Shown: positions 34,364 through 44,450, counted from the first letter of the stretch. The stretch: DNA of 64,000 nt from an uncultured Prevotella sp. (GCA_944319795.1 CALUFA010000002.1:1-64000); one strand, 5' to 3'. The notes: a model not told the origin generated them from the sequence alone. Numbers and translations are program-made.

Positions 34364-34407
34364 CATGAAATAATTGAGCTTAACAAAATGTCTGTAATTT
34401 TTTTAAT

Positions 34408-35760
34408 ATGACAAGAGTTATAAAAATACGCAAAGGACTCGACATCCATTTAAAAGGGAAGTCGGAAAAGGTTAAAACCGGCATCAGTCTCAGCGACGAG
34501 GTCGGTTTGTCGCCCCTGTCATTTCCAGGCTTAACGCCTAAAGTAGTCGTGAATGATGGCGACCACGTCAAAGCAGGAGAAGCCTTATTCGTAAACAAGC
34601 GTTGCCAATCGGTAAGTTTCGCTTCGCCGGTCAGCGGAATAGTAACTTCAGTTGTTAGAGGGGAAAGGAGAAAGGTTCTTAACGTTATATTAAAACCTGA
34701 CACAACACAAGAGTTTGTAGACTTCGGGAAAAAGGACGTTGAGTCATTATCAAGACAGGAAGTAATCGACTCGTTATTGGCAAGCGGCCTGTTCGGGTAT
34801 ATAAACCAGTTGCCCTACGCCGTATCGACGACTCCTGAGACCAACCCTAAGTCTATATACGTCAGCGCTTTAAGAGACAAGCCTTTGGCTGCCGACTTTG
34901 AGTTTGAGCTTATAGGAAACGAAAACGACTTCCAGACAGGACTTACCGCATTGTCAAAAATAGCGAAAACCTACCTTGGCATCGGCCGCAGTCAAAGCTC
35001 CGAGAACATACGAGGCGCAAAGGACGTAGAAGTGAACATATTCGACGGCCCGTGTCCGGCAGGAAACGTAGGCGTACAAATTAACAATACAAATCCTATT
35101 AATAAAGGTGAAGTGGTTTGGACGGTCGACCCTACGGTCGTGATCTTTTTCGGAAGATTGTTCAATCATGGAAAAGTCGATTTACGGCGCATAATAGCCG
35201 TAGCAGGCAGCGAAGTTAAAAAGCCGGCATACGCAGAAGTTGTCGTAGGCCAGAAAATATCTTCCATTTTATCAAACAACATCCCGGCAGACAATTCACA
35301 CTTAAGAATAATCAACGGGAATGTACTTACCGGACATAAATGCTCGATCGACGACTTCCTCGACGCACAAGCATCTGAAGTGACAGTAATTCCCGAAGGA
35401 GACGACGCGGACGAGCTGTTAGGCTGGATAAGGCCGCGACTTTCACAATATTCCACAAGCCACAGTTATTTCAGTTGGCTTACGGGGAAAAAAGAATATG
35501 CGCTCGATGCCAGGATAAAAGGCGGAGAACGCCACATGATAATGAGCGGCGAATACGACAAGGTATTACCGATGGACATTTATGCGGAATATCTTGTCAA
35601 GGCGGTAATAGCCGGCGACATTGACAAAATGGAATCCTTGGGCATATACGAAGTCTCTCCCGAAGATTTCGCCTTACCTGAATTTGTAGACTCTTCTAAA
35701 CTGCCGTTGCAATCAATAATCCGCAACGGACTGGACATGTTACGCAAAGAAAACAGCTGA
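34408..35760 (+). CDS. nqrA: Na+-translocating NADH:quinone reductase subunit A
   Basis: A 450-residue cytoplasmic subunit of the Na+-pumping NQR complex. 'VIKIRKGLDIHLKGKSE' and 'DGDHVKAGEALFVNKRCQSVSFASPVSGIVTSVVRGERRKVLNVILKPD' are the NqrA N-terminal barrel-sandwich signatures, and 'IKGGERHMIMSGEYDKVLPMDIYAEYLVKAVIAGDIDKMESLGIYEV' the C-terminal one. First gene of the complete nqrABCDEF set. Confidence 0.97.
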   Translation: MTRVIKIRKGLDIHLKGKSEKVKTGISLSDEVGLSPLSFPGLTPKVVVNDGDHVKAGEALFVNKRCQSVSFASPVSGIVTSVVRGERRKVLNVILKPDTTQEFVDFGKKDVESLSRQEVIDSLLASGLFGYINQLPYAVSTTPETNPKSIYVSALRDKPLAADFEFELIGNENDFQTGLTALSKIAKTYLGIGRSQSSENIRGAKDVEVNIFDGPCPAGNVGVQINNTNPINKGEVVWTVDPTVVIFFGRLFNHGKVDLRRIIAVAGSEVKKPAYAEVVVGQKISSILSNNIPADNSHLRIINGNVLTGHKCSIDDFLDAQASEVTVIPEGDDADELLGWIRPRLSQYSTSHSYFSWLTGKKEYALDARIKGGERHMIMSGEYDKVLPMDIYAEYLVKAVIAGDIDKMESLGIYEVSPEDFALPEFVDSSKLPLQSIIRNGLDMLRKENS

Positions 35761-35783
35761 ATAAAGCCTTTAAACAGATAAAT

Positions 35784-36938
35784 ATGTTAAAGAAATATCT
35801 TGATAAAATAAGACCCTCCTTCGAAAAGGGCGGAAGCCTGCATTGTTTCCGCAGCGTATTCGAAGGATTTGAAAGTTTCTTATACGTGCCGAATACAACT
35901 TCAAAAAGCGGAACAAACATCCACGACTCTATCGACTCAAAGCGGATAATGAGCATCGTGGTCATCGCGTTGCTACCGGCCTTGCTTTTCGGCATGTACA
36001 ACATAGGTTGGCAGAACTACGCCGCGGCAGGCCGTTTGGCTGAAGCGACGTTCTTCGAGATGTTCGCCTATGGCTTTTTAGCCGTACTGCCGAAGCTGTT
36101 AGTAAGCTACATTGTCGGACTCGGCATCGAGTTCGCATGGGCACAGATGAAAGGAGAAGAGATACAAGAAGGCTATCTTGTCAGCGGCATCATAATCCCA
36201 ATGATTATCCCGGTCGAATGTCCGCTATGGATATTGGCCTTGGCGGTGGCATTCTCCGTCATATTCGTAAAAGAGATATTCGGCGGAACAGGCATGAACA
36301 TATTCAACGTGGCTCTTGCCGCCCGTGCGTTCATGTTCTTCTCCTACCCGACAGAAATGAGCGGCGACAACGTTTGGATAGCAAGGGACTCTATTTTCGG
36401 CTTGGGCAACACTCTTCCCGACACGTTCACGCAGGCCACACCGCTCGCGTTGGTAAGCAAGACGGCCGACGCAGGATACAGCCTCCAAGACATGTTGCTC
36501 GGCTTCATTCCCGGTTCTATCGGCGAAACAAGCGTAGTTGCGATAGGCATCGGCGCCGTAATACTGCTGTTTACGGGCATTGCCAGTTGGAAAACCATGC
36601 TCAGCGTTTTCGTCGGAGGCGCCGTTACGGCTTTTATGTTCAACTCTATCGGCGAAACGCCCATACCTTGGTACGAGCACATCTTCCTTGGCGGATTCTG
36701 CTTCGGAGCCGTATTCATGGCCACAGACCCAGTAACTTCGGCCCGGACGGAAACGGGAAAATACGTTTACGGATTCCTTATCGGATTCATGGCCATCGTG
36801 ATACGCGTGATGAATCCCGGCTATCCGGAAGGAATGATGCTGTCAATCTTGTTTATGAACATGTTCGCGCCGTTGATTGATTATTGCGTCGTACAACGCA
36901 ACATCTCGGCAAGAATGAAACGCACGGCTAAAAAATAA
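35784..36938 (+). CDS. nqrB: Na+-NQR subunit B
   Basis: A 384-residue membrane subunit with about ten helices. FMN is attached in this family through a phosphoester to Thr in a (S/T)xAT motif, here 'DTFTQATPLALVSK'. 'GFCFGAVFMATDPVTSARTETGKYVYGFLIG' and 'PEGMMLSILFMNMFAPLIDY' are conserved NqrB segments. It lies 23 bases downstream of nqrA and 14 bases before nqrC. Confidence 0.97.
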   Translation: MLKKYLDKIRPSFEKGGSLHCFRSVFEGFESFLYVPNTTSKSGTNIHDSIDSKRIMSIVVIALLPALLFGMYNIGWQNYAAAGRLAEATFFEMFAYGFLAVLPKLLVSYIVGLGIEFAWAQMKGEEIQEGYLVSGIIIPMIIPVECPLWILALAVAFSVIFVKEIFGGTGMNIFNVALAARAFMFFSYPTEMSGDNVWIARDSIFGLGNTLPDTFTQATPLALVSKTADAGYSLQDMLLGFIPGSIGETSVVAIGIGAVILLFTGIASWKTMLSVFVGGAVTAFMFNSIGETPIPWYEHIFLGGFCFGAVFMATDPVTSARTETGKYVYGFLIGFMAIVIRVMNPGYPEGMMLSILFMNMFAPLIDYCVVQRNISARMKRTAKK

Positions 36939-36952
36939 GTGGAGGAAATGCT

Positions 36953-37669
36953 ATGAATAAGAAATTGAATACCAATTCCAACGTATATACGCTTGCCTAC
37001 TCTGCCGTACTTGTCGTTATCGTGGCTTTTCTCTTGGCTTTCGTTTCAAGCTACCTTAAGCCAGCACAAGACATCAACGTAGCATTGGACAAGAAACGCC
37101 AGATATTAGCTGCGCTGAACATCCGCGGCCTTGACAACGGCGACGTGGCAAAAAAATACGGCGAAATAGTGATTAACGACGACATCATCGACGAGTCGGG
37201 CAACATCGTATCGAAAGGCGCGCAAGGCGGAGAAAACACCGGATTCAAGCTCAACAGCGCCGACTACAAGGCCGGGCGCTTAGCCTTGTATGTCTGCAAA
37301 GTGAACGGCGAGACGAAATACGTAATACCCGTTTACGGCATGGGACTTTGGGGGCCGATAAGCGGATACATTGCCGTTAATGATGACAAGAACACCGTTT
37401 ACGGCGCATATTTCACACACGAAAGCGAAACGGCCGGTCTCGGTGCGGAAATAAAGGACAACGTGGCATGGCAGGAACAATTCCAAGGCAAGAAACTCGT
37501 CTTACCGGGACAGGAAGGCATAGCCCTCGAGGTCGTTAAAAAGAACGAAGTCACCAATCCTACCGTACAGTGCGACGCGGTAACGGGCGCAACGCTTACA
37601 ACCGACGGCGTTACGCTGATGCTGAAAGACTGCTTAAGCAAGTATCTTAAATTCTTGAATGACAAATAA
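36953..37669 (+). CDS. nqrC: Na+-NQR subunit C
   Basis: A 238-residue periplasm-facing flavoprotein with one N-terminal membrane helix (about 11-32). The covalent FMN site SGAT/TGAT appears as 'DAVTGATLTTDGV'. 'PVYGMGLWGPISGYIAV' and 'FTHESETAGLGAEI' are NqrC signatures. Flavinylation would need an ApbE enzyme, which is not in this window. Confidence 0.97.
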   Translation: MNKKLNTNSNVYTLAYSAVLVVIVAFLLAFVSSYLKPAQDINVALDKKRQILAALNIRGLDNGDVAKKYGEIVINDDIIDESGNIVSKGAQGGENTGFKLNSADYKAGRLALYVCKVNGETKYVIPVYGMGLWGPISGYIAVNDDKNTVYGAYFTHESETAGLGAEIKDNVAWQEQFQGKKLVLPGQEGIALEVVKKNEVTNPTVQCDAVTGATLTTDGVTLMLKDCLSKYLKFLNDK

Positions 37670-37685
37670 TTGGGGAGACAACGAA

Positions 37686-38303
37686 ATGAGCGAAATTAAG
37701 AATAACAAAGAGGTTTTCATAAAACCGTTGAACGCCGACAACCCTATCCTCGTACAGGTATTGGGAATATGCTCGGCTTTGGCCGTGACTTCTCAGCTTA
37801 AGCCGGCCATTGTCATGGGACTGGCCGTTACCGTCATAACGGCGTTTTCCAACTTAATAATATCAATAATCCGCAACACCATTCCCAACCGCATCCGAAT
37901 AATCGTGCAATTAGTCGTCGTGGCGGCCCTTGTAACGATAGTGAGCCAAGTGCTCAAAGCCTTCGCTTACGACGTAAGCGTGCAACTCTCGGTTTACGTC
38001 GGACTTATCATTACGAACTGCATTCTTATGGGACGCCTTGAAGCCTTCGCCATGACCAACAAGCCCCTGCCGAGCTTCATCGACGGCTTGTCCAACGGCT
38101 TAGGCTATGCGCTGATATTAGTCATCGTAGGCACTGTGCGCGAACTGCTCGGAAGGGGCACTCTGCTCGGCTTCCGGATAATACCCGACAGCTTTTATGA
38201 CGCAGGCTATATTAACAACGGCATGATGACAATGCCTGCAATGGCGTTGATACTGCTCGGCTGCGTAATATGGATTCACAGGGCCTACATTCACAAAGAT
38301 TGA
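37686..38303 (+). CDS. nqrD: Na+-NQR subunit D
   Basis: A 205-residue membrane protein with six helices, homologous to NqrE and RnfA/E. 'NPILVQVLGICSALAVTSQLKPAIVMGLAVT' and 'NCILMGRLEAFAM' carry the half-site cysteine positions that hold an iron centre with NqrE. The ATG at 37686 follows the nqrC stop by 16 bases; an earlier in-frame start would overlap nqrC. Confidence 0.96.
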   Translation: MSEIKNNKEVFIKPLNADNPILVQVLGICSALAVTSQLKPAIVMGLAVTVITAFSNLIISIIRNTIPNRIRIIVQLVVVAALVTIVSQVLKAFAYDVSVQLSVYVGLIITNCILMGRLEAFAMTNKPLPSFIDGLSNGLGYALILVIVGTVRELLGRGTLLGFRIIPDSFYDAGYINNGMMTMPAMALILLGCVIWIHRAYIHKD

Positions 38304-38328
38304 TGTTTCTTAAAAGATTCAGATAGCT

Positions 38329-38955
38329 ATGGAACATATAATTAATCTGTTCATCAGGTCTATTTTCGTAGACAACATGATATTCTCGTTCTTCCTCGGC
38401 ATGTGTTCGTTCCTTGCCGTATCCAAGAACGTCAAGACATCGTTAGGGCTGGGACTTGCCGTTACGTTCGTACTCCTCATAACGGTTCCCGTCGATTACC
38501 TCCTGCAAGTATACGTCTTAGGGCCTGATTGCTTGGTCAAGGGCGTAGACCTGTCATACCTCAGCTTCATACTTTTCATAGCTGTGATAGCCGGAATAAC
38601 CCAATTGGTAGAAATGGTGGTCGAGCGTTTCTCGCCGTCGCTTTATTCGTCGTTGGGAATATTCCTGCCGCTCATCGCCGTAAACTGCGCCATAATGGGA
38701 GCATCGCTGTTCATGCAGCAAAGAATCAACTTAGACCCGGCCAACTCGCAATACATCGGCAACGTATGGGACGCTATCGCCTACGCCGTAGGCAGCGGCA
38801 TTGGCTGGACATTGGCCATCGTGGCAATGGGAGCCATACGCGAAAAGATGGAATACAGCGACGTTCCGCGCCCGTTGCAGGGGTTGGGCATAACATTCAT
38901 AACCGTAGGTCTTATGGCAATGGCCATGATGTGCTTTTCCGGACTCCAAATATAA
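38329..38955 (+). CDS. nqrE: Na+-NQR subunit E
   Basis: A 208-residue membrane protein with six helices: '[44 protein letters not shown]' and '[20 protein letters not shown]' are NqrE signatures, with the conserved cysteines of the NqrD/E iron centre. It follows nqrD by 25 bases. Confidence 0.97.
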   Translation: MEHIINLFIRSIFVDNMIFSFFLGMCSFLAVSKNVKTSLGLGLAVTFVLLITVPVDYLLQVYVLGPDCLVKGVDLSYLSFILFIAVIAGITQLVEMVVERFSPSLYSSLGIFLPLIAVNCAIMGASLFMQQRINLDPANSQYIGNVWDAIAYAVGSGIGWTLAIVAMGAIREKMEYSDVPRPLQGLGITFITVGLMAMAMMCFSGLQI

Positions 38956-38959
38956 GATC

Positions 38960-39061
38960 ATGATCGTGCGCAGGCTTTTCAACAACAACGGGGCGAACAT
39001 CCGACAAGTTTGCTACCGCATGAACAGGAAACAGCCAGCATCAGTTCATCGCATAAGTTAA
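38960..39061 (+). CDS. Possible 33-aa small frame between nqrE and nqrF
   Basis: An ATG at 38960, 4 bases after the nqrE stop, opens 33 codons ending in TAA at 39059-39061. The peptide begins MIVRRLFNNNGANIRQVCYR and is strongly basic. It fills most of the 126-base nqrE-nqrF gap, in an operon whose other gaps are only 14-25 bases. No ribosome-binding site is obvious and no family is known, so it may be chance. Confidence 0.25.
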   Translation: MIVRRLFNNNGANIRQVCYRMNRKQPASVHRIS

Positions 39062-39081
39062 AACAATAAAAAGCAGAAAAA

Positions 39082-40350
39082 ATGTTACAATTCATATTGA
39101 CAAGCATTTGCGTTTTCCTGGCGGTCATCATCCTACTCGTCGCCGTACTGCTGATTGCAAAGAAATACCTGTCGCCAAGCGGCAACGTTAATATCGTAAT
39201 AAACGGGGAAAAGACACTTTCCGTGCCGCAAGGCGCGTCGTTGATGAGCACGCTCACCGACAACGGCATATTCCTGCCGTCGGCGTGCGGAGGCAAGTCG
39301 AGCTGCGGCCAATGCAAGGTGCAGGTTCTTGAAGGCGGAGGCGAGATACTCGACTCGGAGCGCCCCCACTTCACACGCAAGCAGATAAAAGACCATTGGA
39401 GGCTCGGCTGCCAGTGCAAGGTGAAAGGCGACCTTAAAATAAAGGTGCCCGAAAGCGTGTTGGGCGTTAAGGAGTGGGAATGTACTGTAATAAGCAACAA
39501 GAACGTAAGCTCGTTCATAAAGGAATTCATCGTAGCCCTGCCGCCGGGCGAGCACATGGATTTCGTCCCCGGCTCATACGCACAAATAAAGATACCGGCC
39601 TACGACACGATAGACTACGGCCGCGATTTCGCAAGGGAAGACATCGGCGGCAAGTACCTTCCGATGTGGGAGAAGTTCGACATGTTCTCAATAAAGGCGC
39701 ACAACCCCGAGCCTACGGTCAGGGCATACTCAATGGCCAACTATCCTGCTGAAGGCGACAGGATTATGCTGACGGTGCGCATAGCCACCCCGCCGTTCAA
39801 GCCGAAACCACAGACCGGCTTCCAAGACGTGCCGACAGGCATCGCGTCGTCATACATCTTCAGCCGCAAACCGGGCGACAAGGTCATAATGAGCGGCCCT
39901 TACGGCGAATTCCACCCGATTTTCGACAGCAAGAAGGAAATGATATGGGTAGGAGGAGGCGCAGGCATGGCGCCCCTGCGTTCGCAAATCATGCACATGA
40001 CGAAGACCCTCGGCACACGCGACCGCGAACTGCACTATTTCTACGGAGCACGCTCGTTGGCCGAAGTGTTCTACCTCAACGACTTCATCGAGCTTGAACG
40101 CGAGTTCGACAACTTCCATTTCCACCTTGCGCTCGACCGTCCCGACCCGGAGGCCGACAAGGCCGGAGTGAAATACACGGCAGGCTTCGTACACCAAGTA
40201 ATGTACGACACTTACTTGAAATACGTTGACTCGCCTGAAGACATAGAATATTACATGTGCGGCCCGGGCCCCATGAGCAACGCCGTTGTTAAGATGCTCG
40301 ACAGTCTCGGAGTTGATCCCGAATCCATAATGTACGACAACTTCGGCTGA
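39082..40350 (+). CDS. nqrF: Na+-NQR subunit F
   Basis: A 422-residue NADH-oxidising subunit. A membrane helix at about 3-25 is followed by a [2Fe-2S] ferredoxin domain with cysteines in 'SACGGKSSCGQCKVQV' and 'LGCQCKV', then an FAD/NADH reductase domain ('VRAYSMANYPAEGDRIMLTVRIA', 'GGGAGMAPLRSQI', 'YYMCGPGPMSNAVVKMLDSLGV'). It passes electrons from NADH to the Na+-pumping subunits. A strong hairpin 44 bases after the stop closes the operon. Confidence 0.97.
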   Translation: MLQFILTSICVFLAVIILLVAVLLIAKKYLSPSGNVNIVINGEKTLSVPQGASLMSTLTDNGIFLPSACGGKSSCGQCKVQVLEGGGEILDSERPHFTRKQIKDHWRLGCQCKVKGDLKIKVPESVLGVKEWECTVISNKNVSSFIKEFIVALPPGEHMDFVPGSYAQIKIPAYDTIDYGRDFAREDIGGKYLPMWEKFDMFSIKAHNPEPTVRAYSMANYPAEGDRIMLTVRIATPPFKPKPQTGFQDVPTGIASSYIFSRKPGDKVIMSGPYGEFHPIFDSKKEMIWVGGGAGMAPLRSQIMHMTKTLGTRDRELHYFYGARSLAEVFYLNDFIELEREFDNFHFHLALDRPDPEADKAGVKYTAGFVHQVMYDTYLKYVDSPEDIEYYMCGPGPMSNAVVKMLDSLGVDPESIMYDNFG

Positions 40351-40393
40351 TTACGCAAACGGTTGTTCCCCAAAACACCGCTAAATGCAAGAC

Positions 40394-40437
40394 AAAAGGT
40401 TACCTTTCACTGACTGAAAGGTAACCTTTTATCATAT
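40394..40437 (+). repeat. 22-bp array D (2 units) acting as the nqr terminator
   Basis: AAAAGGTTACCTTTCA (40394-40409) pairs perfectly with TGAAAGGTAACCTTTT (40415-40430) around a 5-base loop. Units start at 40394 and 40416, the family's 22-bp period. The 16-bp stem ends in TTTT, so it should terminate the nqr operon. Confidence 0.75.
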
Positions 40438-40469
40438 AAAAGAGCGCCTTTTGAAAAACACGGCGCGCA

Positions 40470-40563
40470 TGTGACAGTGGTGAATATGGCCCATGCATTA
40501 ATGTCACGGCGTAACTTACTGATGTCCAAAGGGATAAGCATTATTGTGACATTGTGACAATAA
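40470..40563. repeat. TGTCAC element, right half only
   Basis: GTGACAGTGGTGAATATGG at the start and ATTGTGACATTGTGACAATAA at the end match, in order, the right half of the copy at 7649-7848, including the central TTAATGTCAC-GGCGTAA segment. The left half is missing. It lies between nqrF and the truncated CE8 piece of the next gene. Confidence 0.6.
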
Positions 40564-40665
40564 AAAAATGAATGACAAACACGGATGAAGTACAAAGTAC
40601 TCATAATCCGAGCATGCCATTCAATATCAGCCGCCATTACACGGCATGCGCAAAATCGGCCGGCA

Positions 40666-41664
40666 TCATTCAGCCACCCACTTGGCTCCGCTGCGCAATA
40701 CGAAAGTAATATCCTTATCCTTCGCGACTGAAGGCTTTTTCCATTCACCGTCGCCAATAAGGATTGTCGCAGGCTTTCCTGCAGGCATCTCATCAACGGC
40801 TTTCTGCACGTCAAAGAATGTTCCGCTGCCGTCAACGGCTACAACCGCGTCGAAATGACGGACGTAGGCTTTCAACTCCGGAACGGCTTCAGCCACGGCG
40901 TCGGCCAACAATCCGGCCACACGGTAAGCGCCGTAGACGTTGTAATGGGTGTTGTCCTGCCGGCCGTCGGGTAGCGAAGCTACCTCACCCGGCTTAAACC
41001 ACATGTGCAGCTTCTTCGAGCCTTCGACTCCGAGTTCCTGCTCAAGGTCGTGGGTTATCTTGTTGGCGTCCACGAAAGGAACGCCCATCTCCTTGGCGAC
41101 TTTTACCGGCGAAACGACATACTCTCCGTGGGTGTCTATCAAGACATCGCCCTCGACCAGGTTTTTAGACGAATTATCGCGCTTGTCGTCGTCCTCAACG
41201 GCTGTCTTGCTTGCCGCGAACGAACGCCTTACCACGCTGTTGAACAACACTGGCTTTCCGCCCCTTTCCCTTGTCTCACGCACAAACCGCCTCAAGTTGT
41301 CGTCAAATGTCGAACCTGGGTCGGTATGCCGCGCCGTATCTTTCTTCTCGTCGTTATGGCCGAACTGGATAAACACATAATCACCGGGCTTTATCTGGTC
41401 GAGCACTTTCCGCCAACGCCCCTCGGTAATGAAACTTTTCGACGAACGCCCGTTTACGGCATGATTGTCGACAACGACGTCTTCCGTGAAAAAGTTTTTA
41501 AGCATCATGCCCCATCCCCTTTCAAGTTTTCCGCCGCTTATGTCCTTGTTTGCCATAGTCGAGTCGCCTATCATGAATATCTTCACCTTCTCATCCTTAT
41601 TGAAAGCAGAAAAGGCCAATACGCACAATACTGCGACGGGAATGAATTTCAGAAGTTTCTTCAT
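40666..41664 (-). CDS. SGNH esterase (CE12-like) with a truncated pectinesterase (CE8) start
   Basis: A 332-residue secreted esterase: signal peptide 1-22, then a rhamnogalacturonan acetylesterase-type SGNH domain with Ser35 in 'MIGDSTMAN', the Gly/Asn blocks 'NHAVNGRSSKSF' and 'FGHNDE', and Asp237-His240 in 'DNTHYNVYGAYR'. It would remove acetyl groups from pectin-type polysaccharides. From about residue 273, 'VVAVDGSGTFFDVQKAVDEMPAGKPATILIGDGEW' matches the opening repeat of CE8 pectin methylesterases, but the protein stops at 332, before any CE8 catalytic residue. In other Bacteroidales CE12-CE8 fusions exist, so this looks like a shortened one. The ATG at 41664 gives the signal peptide. 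Confidence 0.83.
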   Translation of the reverse strand: MKKLLKFIPVAVLCVLAFSAFNKDEKVKIFMIGDSTMANKDISGGKLERGWGMMLKNFFTEDVVVDNHAVNGRSSKSFITEGRWRKVLDQIKPGDYVFIQFGHNDEKKDTARHTDPGSTFDDNLRRFVRETRERGGKPVLFNSVVRRSFAASKTAVEDDDKRDNSSKNLVEGDVLIDTHGEYVVSPVKVAKEMGVPFVDANKITHDLEQELGVEGSKKLHMWFKPGEVASLPDGRQDNTHYNVYGAYRVAGLLADAVAEAVPELKAYVRHFDAVVAVDGSGTFFDVQKAVDEMPAGKPATILIGDGEWKKPSVAKDKDITFVLRSGAKWVAE

Positions 41665-41676
41665 ACCATTCAAATT

Positions 41677-43044
41677 TTATTTTCCACCGTTCACAATGCT
41701 TACCAGCTCGTCGGCGTCAACCAACTGCTGCCCTCCGGTAACCATGTTTTTCAACGTAACCTTACCTTCATTGATCTCATTCTCACCGGCCAACGCAACA
41801 TAAGCTATGCCATTGACGTTTGCATAGTTCATTTGTTTTTTCATCTTCGCTGCGTCCGGATACATCTCGGTAGCAATGCCGCAAGAACGGGCCTTGGCTA
41901 TTATCGGCAAACAATACGCCGTTTCCTTCGCACCGAAGTTGATGAACATCAACTGCGTACCGGTCATGGCGTTCTTGGGGTAAAGGTCAAGTGCATTGAG
42001 CACGTCGTAAATCCTGTCCGCCCCGAAAGATATGCCTACGCCGCTAAGCCCCGGCATGCCGAATATTCCAGTCAGGTTGTCATACCTTCCTCCGCCGGTA
42101 ATGCTGCCTATCTGTACGTCGAGAGCCTTAACCTCGAATATTGCGCCTGTATAATAATTAAGTCCGCGCGCCAAAGTCAAGTCGAATTGCAACTCGTTCA
42201 CAAGTCCCACGCCGTCAAGCACACCGAGGATGTAACGCAGTTCCTCAACGCCTTTCATTCCCGTTTCCGAGTCCTTAAGCACCTCGCCGATTACGTTCAG
42301 CTTCTCATCATTGCTTCCGCTGAGGGCTATTATCGGCTGAAGTTTGCCTATGGCCTCGGCGCTAAGCCCGTCTGCAGCCAGCTCCGCATTAACGTTGTCG
42401 ATGCCGATCTTGTCAAGTTTGTCGATTGCCACGGTTATGTCGACAATCTTATCAGCCTCGTTTATATATTCGGCGATGCCTGTCAATATTTTCCTGTTGT
42501 TGATTTTTATCTGTACGCGCACGCCGAAACGCTTGAAAACAGTGTCCATTATCTGGACAAGCTCAACCTCGTTGAGCAGCGAATCGCTGCCTACCACGTC
42601 GGCATCGCACTGGTAAAACTCACGATAACGCCCTTTCTGCGGACGGTCCGCACGCCACACAGGCTGTATCTGGTAACGCCTGAACGGCATTTGCAACTCG
42701 TCCCTGTGCATCACTACGAAACGCGCGAAAGGCACGGTAAGATCATAACGCAAACCCTTTTCGCAGAGTTTCGACGCCAAGTGCAACGAGTCCGAGTTCA
42801 ACAAGTCGTCACGGTCGATCTTATTTAAGTAATCACCGCTGTTTAATATCTTGAACAACAGTTTGTCGCCTTCCTCGCCGTACTTGCCCAGCAATGTCTG
42901 TAATGTCTCCATTGCCGGGGTTTCTATCTGCTTGAAACCATACAAGGCGAAAACAGACTTTATCGTATCGAAGATGTAATTGCGCTTCGACATTTCCAAA
43001 GGGGAAAAGTCGCGCGTACCTTTGGGTATTGATGGTTTGTTCAT
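41677..43044 (-). CDS. hisS: Histidine-tRNA ligase
   Basis: A 455-residue class II synthetase. Motif 2 is '[19 protein letters not shown]', motif 3 '[16 protein letters not shown]', and the histidine-binding segments '[14 protein letters not shown]' and 'GGGRYDNL' are clear. The C-terminal anticodon domain ends in '[15 protein letters not shown]'. It lies 12 bases upstream of the esterase gene on the same strand and downstream of purA. Confidence 0.97.
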   Translation of the reverse strand: MNKPSIPKGTRDFSPLEMSKRNYIFDTIKSVFALYGFKQIETPAMETLQTLLGKYGEEGDKLLFKILNSGDYLNKIDRDDLLNSDSLHLASKLCEKGLRYDLTVPFARFVVMHRDELQMPFRRYQIQPVWRADRPQKGRYREFYQCDADVVGSDSLLNEVELVQIMDTVFKRFGVRVQIKINNRKILTGIAEYINEADKIVDITVAIDKLDKIGIDNVNAELAADGLSAEAIGKLQPIIALSGSNDEKLNVIGEVLKDSETGMKGVEELRYILGVLDGVGLVNELQFDLTLARGLNYYTGAIFEVKALDVQIGSITGGGRYDNLTGIFGMPGLSGVGISFGADRIYDVLNALDLYPKNAMTGTQLMFINFGAKETAYCLPIIAKARSCGIATEMYPDAAKMKKQMNYANVNGIAYVALAGENEINEGKVTLKNMVTGGQQLVDADELVSIVNGGK

Positions 43045-43157
43045 TTTACGAATAAGATGTTAAATACGCCAAAGAAGTTAAAGGCTGCAACATCCGTCCA
43101 TACCTTTAACTCCTCCGACCTTTTATAGCTTAAACTTTTATGACAGGAAAGCCCTGT

Positions 43158-44432
43158 TTACTTTCTCACAATAGTCTGTTCACGGTCAGGACCTATTGAA
43201 ATAATCTTTATCGGGGTTTCCAATTCCGCCTCGAGGAACTTTACATAGTCAACAAACTCCTGTGGAAACTCGTCTTCAGACGTCATCTTCGTCATATCGG
43301 CGTTCCAGCCTTTCAGTTCCTTATACACAGGCTCTATGCCGGTTTCTATGTCGTATGGGAAATCCGTTATCACCTCACCGCCGCGCTTATAAGCAACGCA
43401 AGCCTTTATCGTGTCGAATTTATCGAGGACGTCGCTCTTCATCATTATCAGTTGGGTGACTCCGTTCACCATTATCGCATAGCGCAAAGCTACCAGGTCA
43501 ACCCATCCGCACCGGCGCTCACGGCCTGTAACGGCTCCATACTCATGACCGAGCCTGCGAATCTCCGCACCAGTCTCGTTGAACAGCTCCGTCGGGAACG
43601 GGCCTGAACCAACACGAGTACAATAAGCCTTCATTATTCCGTACACTTCGCCAATCTTATTAGGGCCTATACCCAGACCGACACACGCACCGGCGCAAAT
43701 AGTATTCGAAGAAGTTACGAAAGGATAACTGCCGAAATCGACATCAAGCATGGTGCCTTGAGCGCCTTCGCACAATATAGACTTCCCTTCTTTGAGCGCC
43801 TTGTTGATAACATGCTCGGAATCAATGACATTGAACTGACGGATATATTCTATTCCTTCCATCCACTTCTTCTCAACGTCGGCTATGTCGTAATCGGTAT
43901 AACCGAGCGACTGGAGAATCTTCTCGTGGCGCGCCTTATGAGCCGCGTATTTCTCAGCGAAGTTATCAAAGATGTCGCCTACGCGCAAACCGTTGCGTGA
44001 TACCTTGTCCGTATAAGTAGGGCCTATGCCCTTCCCGGTCGTACCGACCTTGTCCTTACCCTTCGCCATTTCGTAAGCAGCATCGAGCAACCTATGCGTC
44101 GGCATTATCAAATGCGCCTTCTTAGATATGTACAAACGCTCTTTTAGAGGATGACCGGTTTTCTCAAGCTCCTTGGCCTCATCCATGAAAAGGTCAGGAG
44201 CAAGAACAACCCCGTTGCCGATGACATTTACCTTTCCACCTTGGAATATACCAGAAGGAATGCTTCTCAACACATATTTCTCACCTTCAAACTCGAGAGT
44301 GTGCCCTGCATTGGGACCTCCTTGGAAACGGGCGATAACATCATAGTTAGGAGTAAGCACGTCTACAACCTTACCCTTGCCTTCGTCTCCCCATTGCAGA
44401 CCTAACAAAACGTCTACTTTGCCTTTTTCCAT
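43158..44432 (-). CDS. purA: Adenylosuccinate synthetase
   Basis: A 424-residue enzyme joining IMP and aspartate with GTP in AMP synthesis. 'LLGLQWGDEGKGKVVDVL', 'NAGHTL', 'GTTGKGIGPTYTDKVSRNGLRVGD', 'EGAQGTMLDVDFGSYPFVTSSNT' and 'VTGRERRCGWVDLVALRYA' are signatures. It starts 18 bases after the Fur-like gene and is probably cotranscribed with it. Confidence 0.98.
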   Translation of the reverse strand: MEKGKVDVLLGLQWGDEGKGKVVDVLTPNYDVIARFQGGPNAGHTLEFEGEKYVLRSIPSGIFQGGKVNVIGNGVVLAPDLFMDEAKELEKTGHPLKERLYISKKAHLIMPTHRLLDAAYEMAKGKDKVGTTGKGIGPTYTDKVSRNGLRVGDIFDNFAEKYAAHKARHEKILQSLGYTDYDIADVEKKWMEGIEYIRQFNVIDSEHVINKALKEGKSILCEGAQGTMLDVDFGSYPFVTSSNTICAGACVGLGIGPNKIGEVYGIMKAYCTRVGSGPFPTELFNETGAEIRRLGHEYGAVTGRERRCGWVDLVALRYAIMVNGVTQLIMMKSDVLDKFDTIKACVAYKRGGEVITDFPYDIETGIEPVYKELKGWNADMTKMTSEDEFPQEFVDYVKFLEAELETPIKIISIGPDREQTIVRK

Positions 44433-44450
44433 AATATTATAAAAATATGT

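Noticed and set aside
41005-42828. 607-codon open frame on the plus strand
   Set aside because: It is antisense to hisS and the esterase gene, has no start signal or family features, and is the mirror of their strong codon bias.
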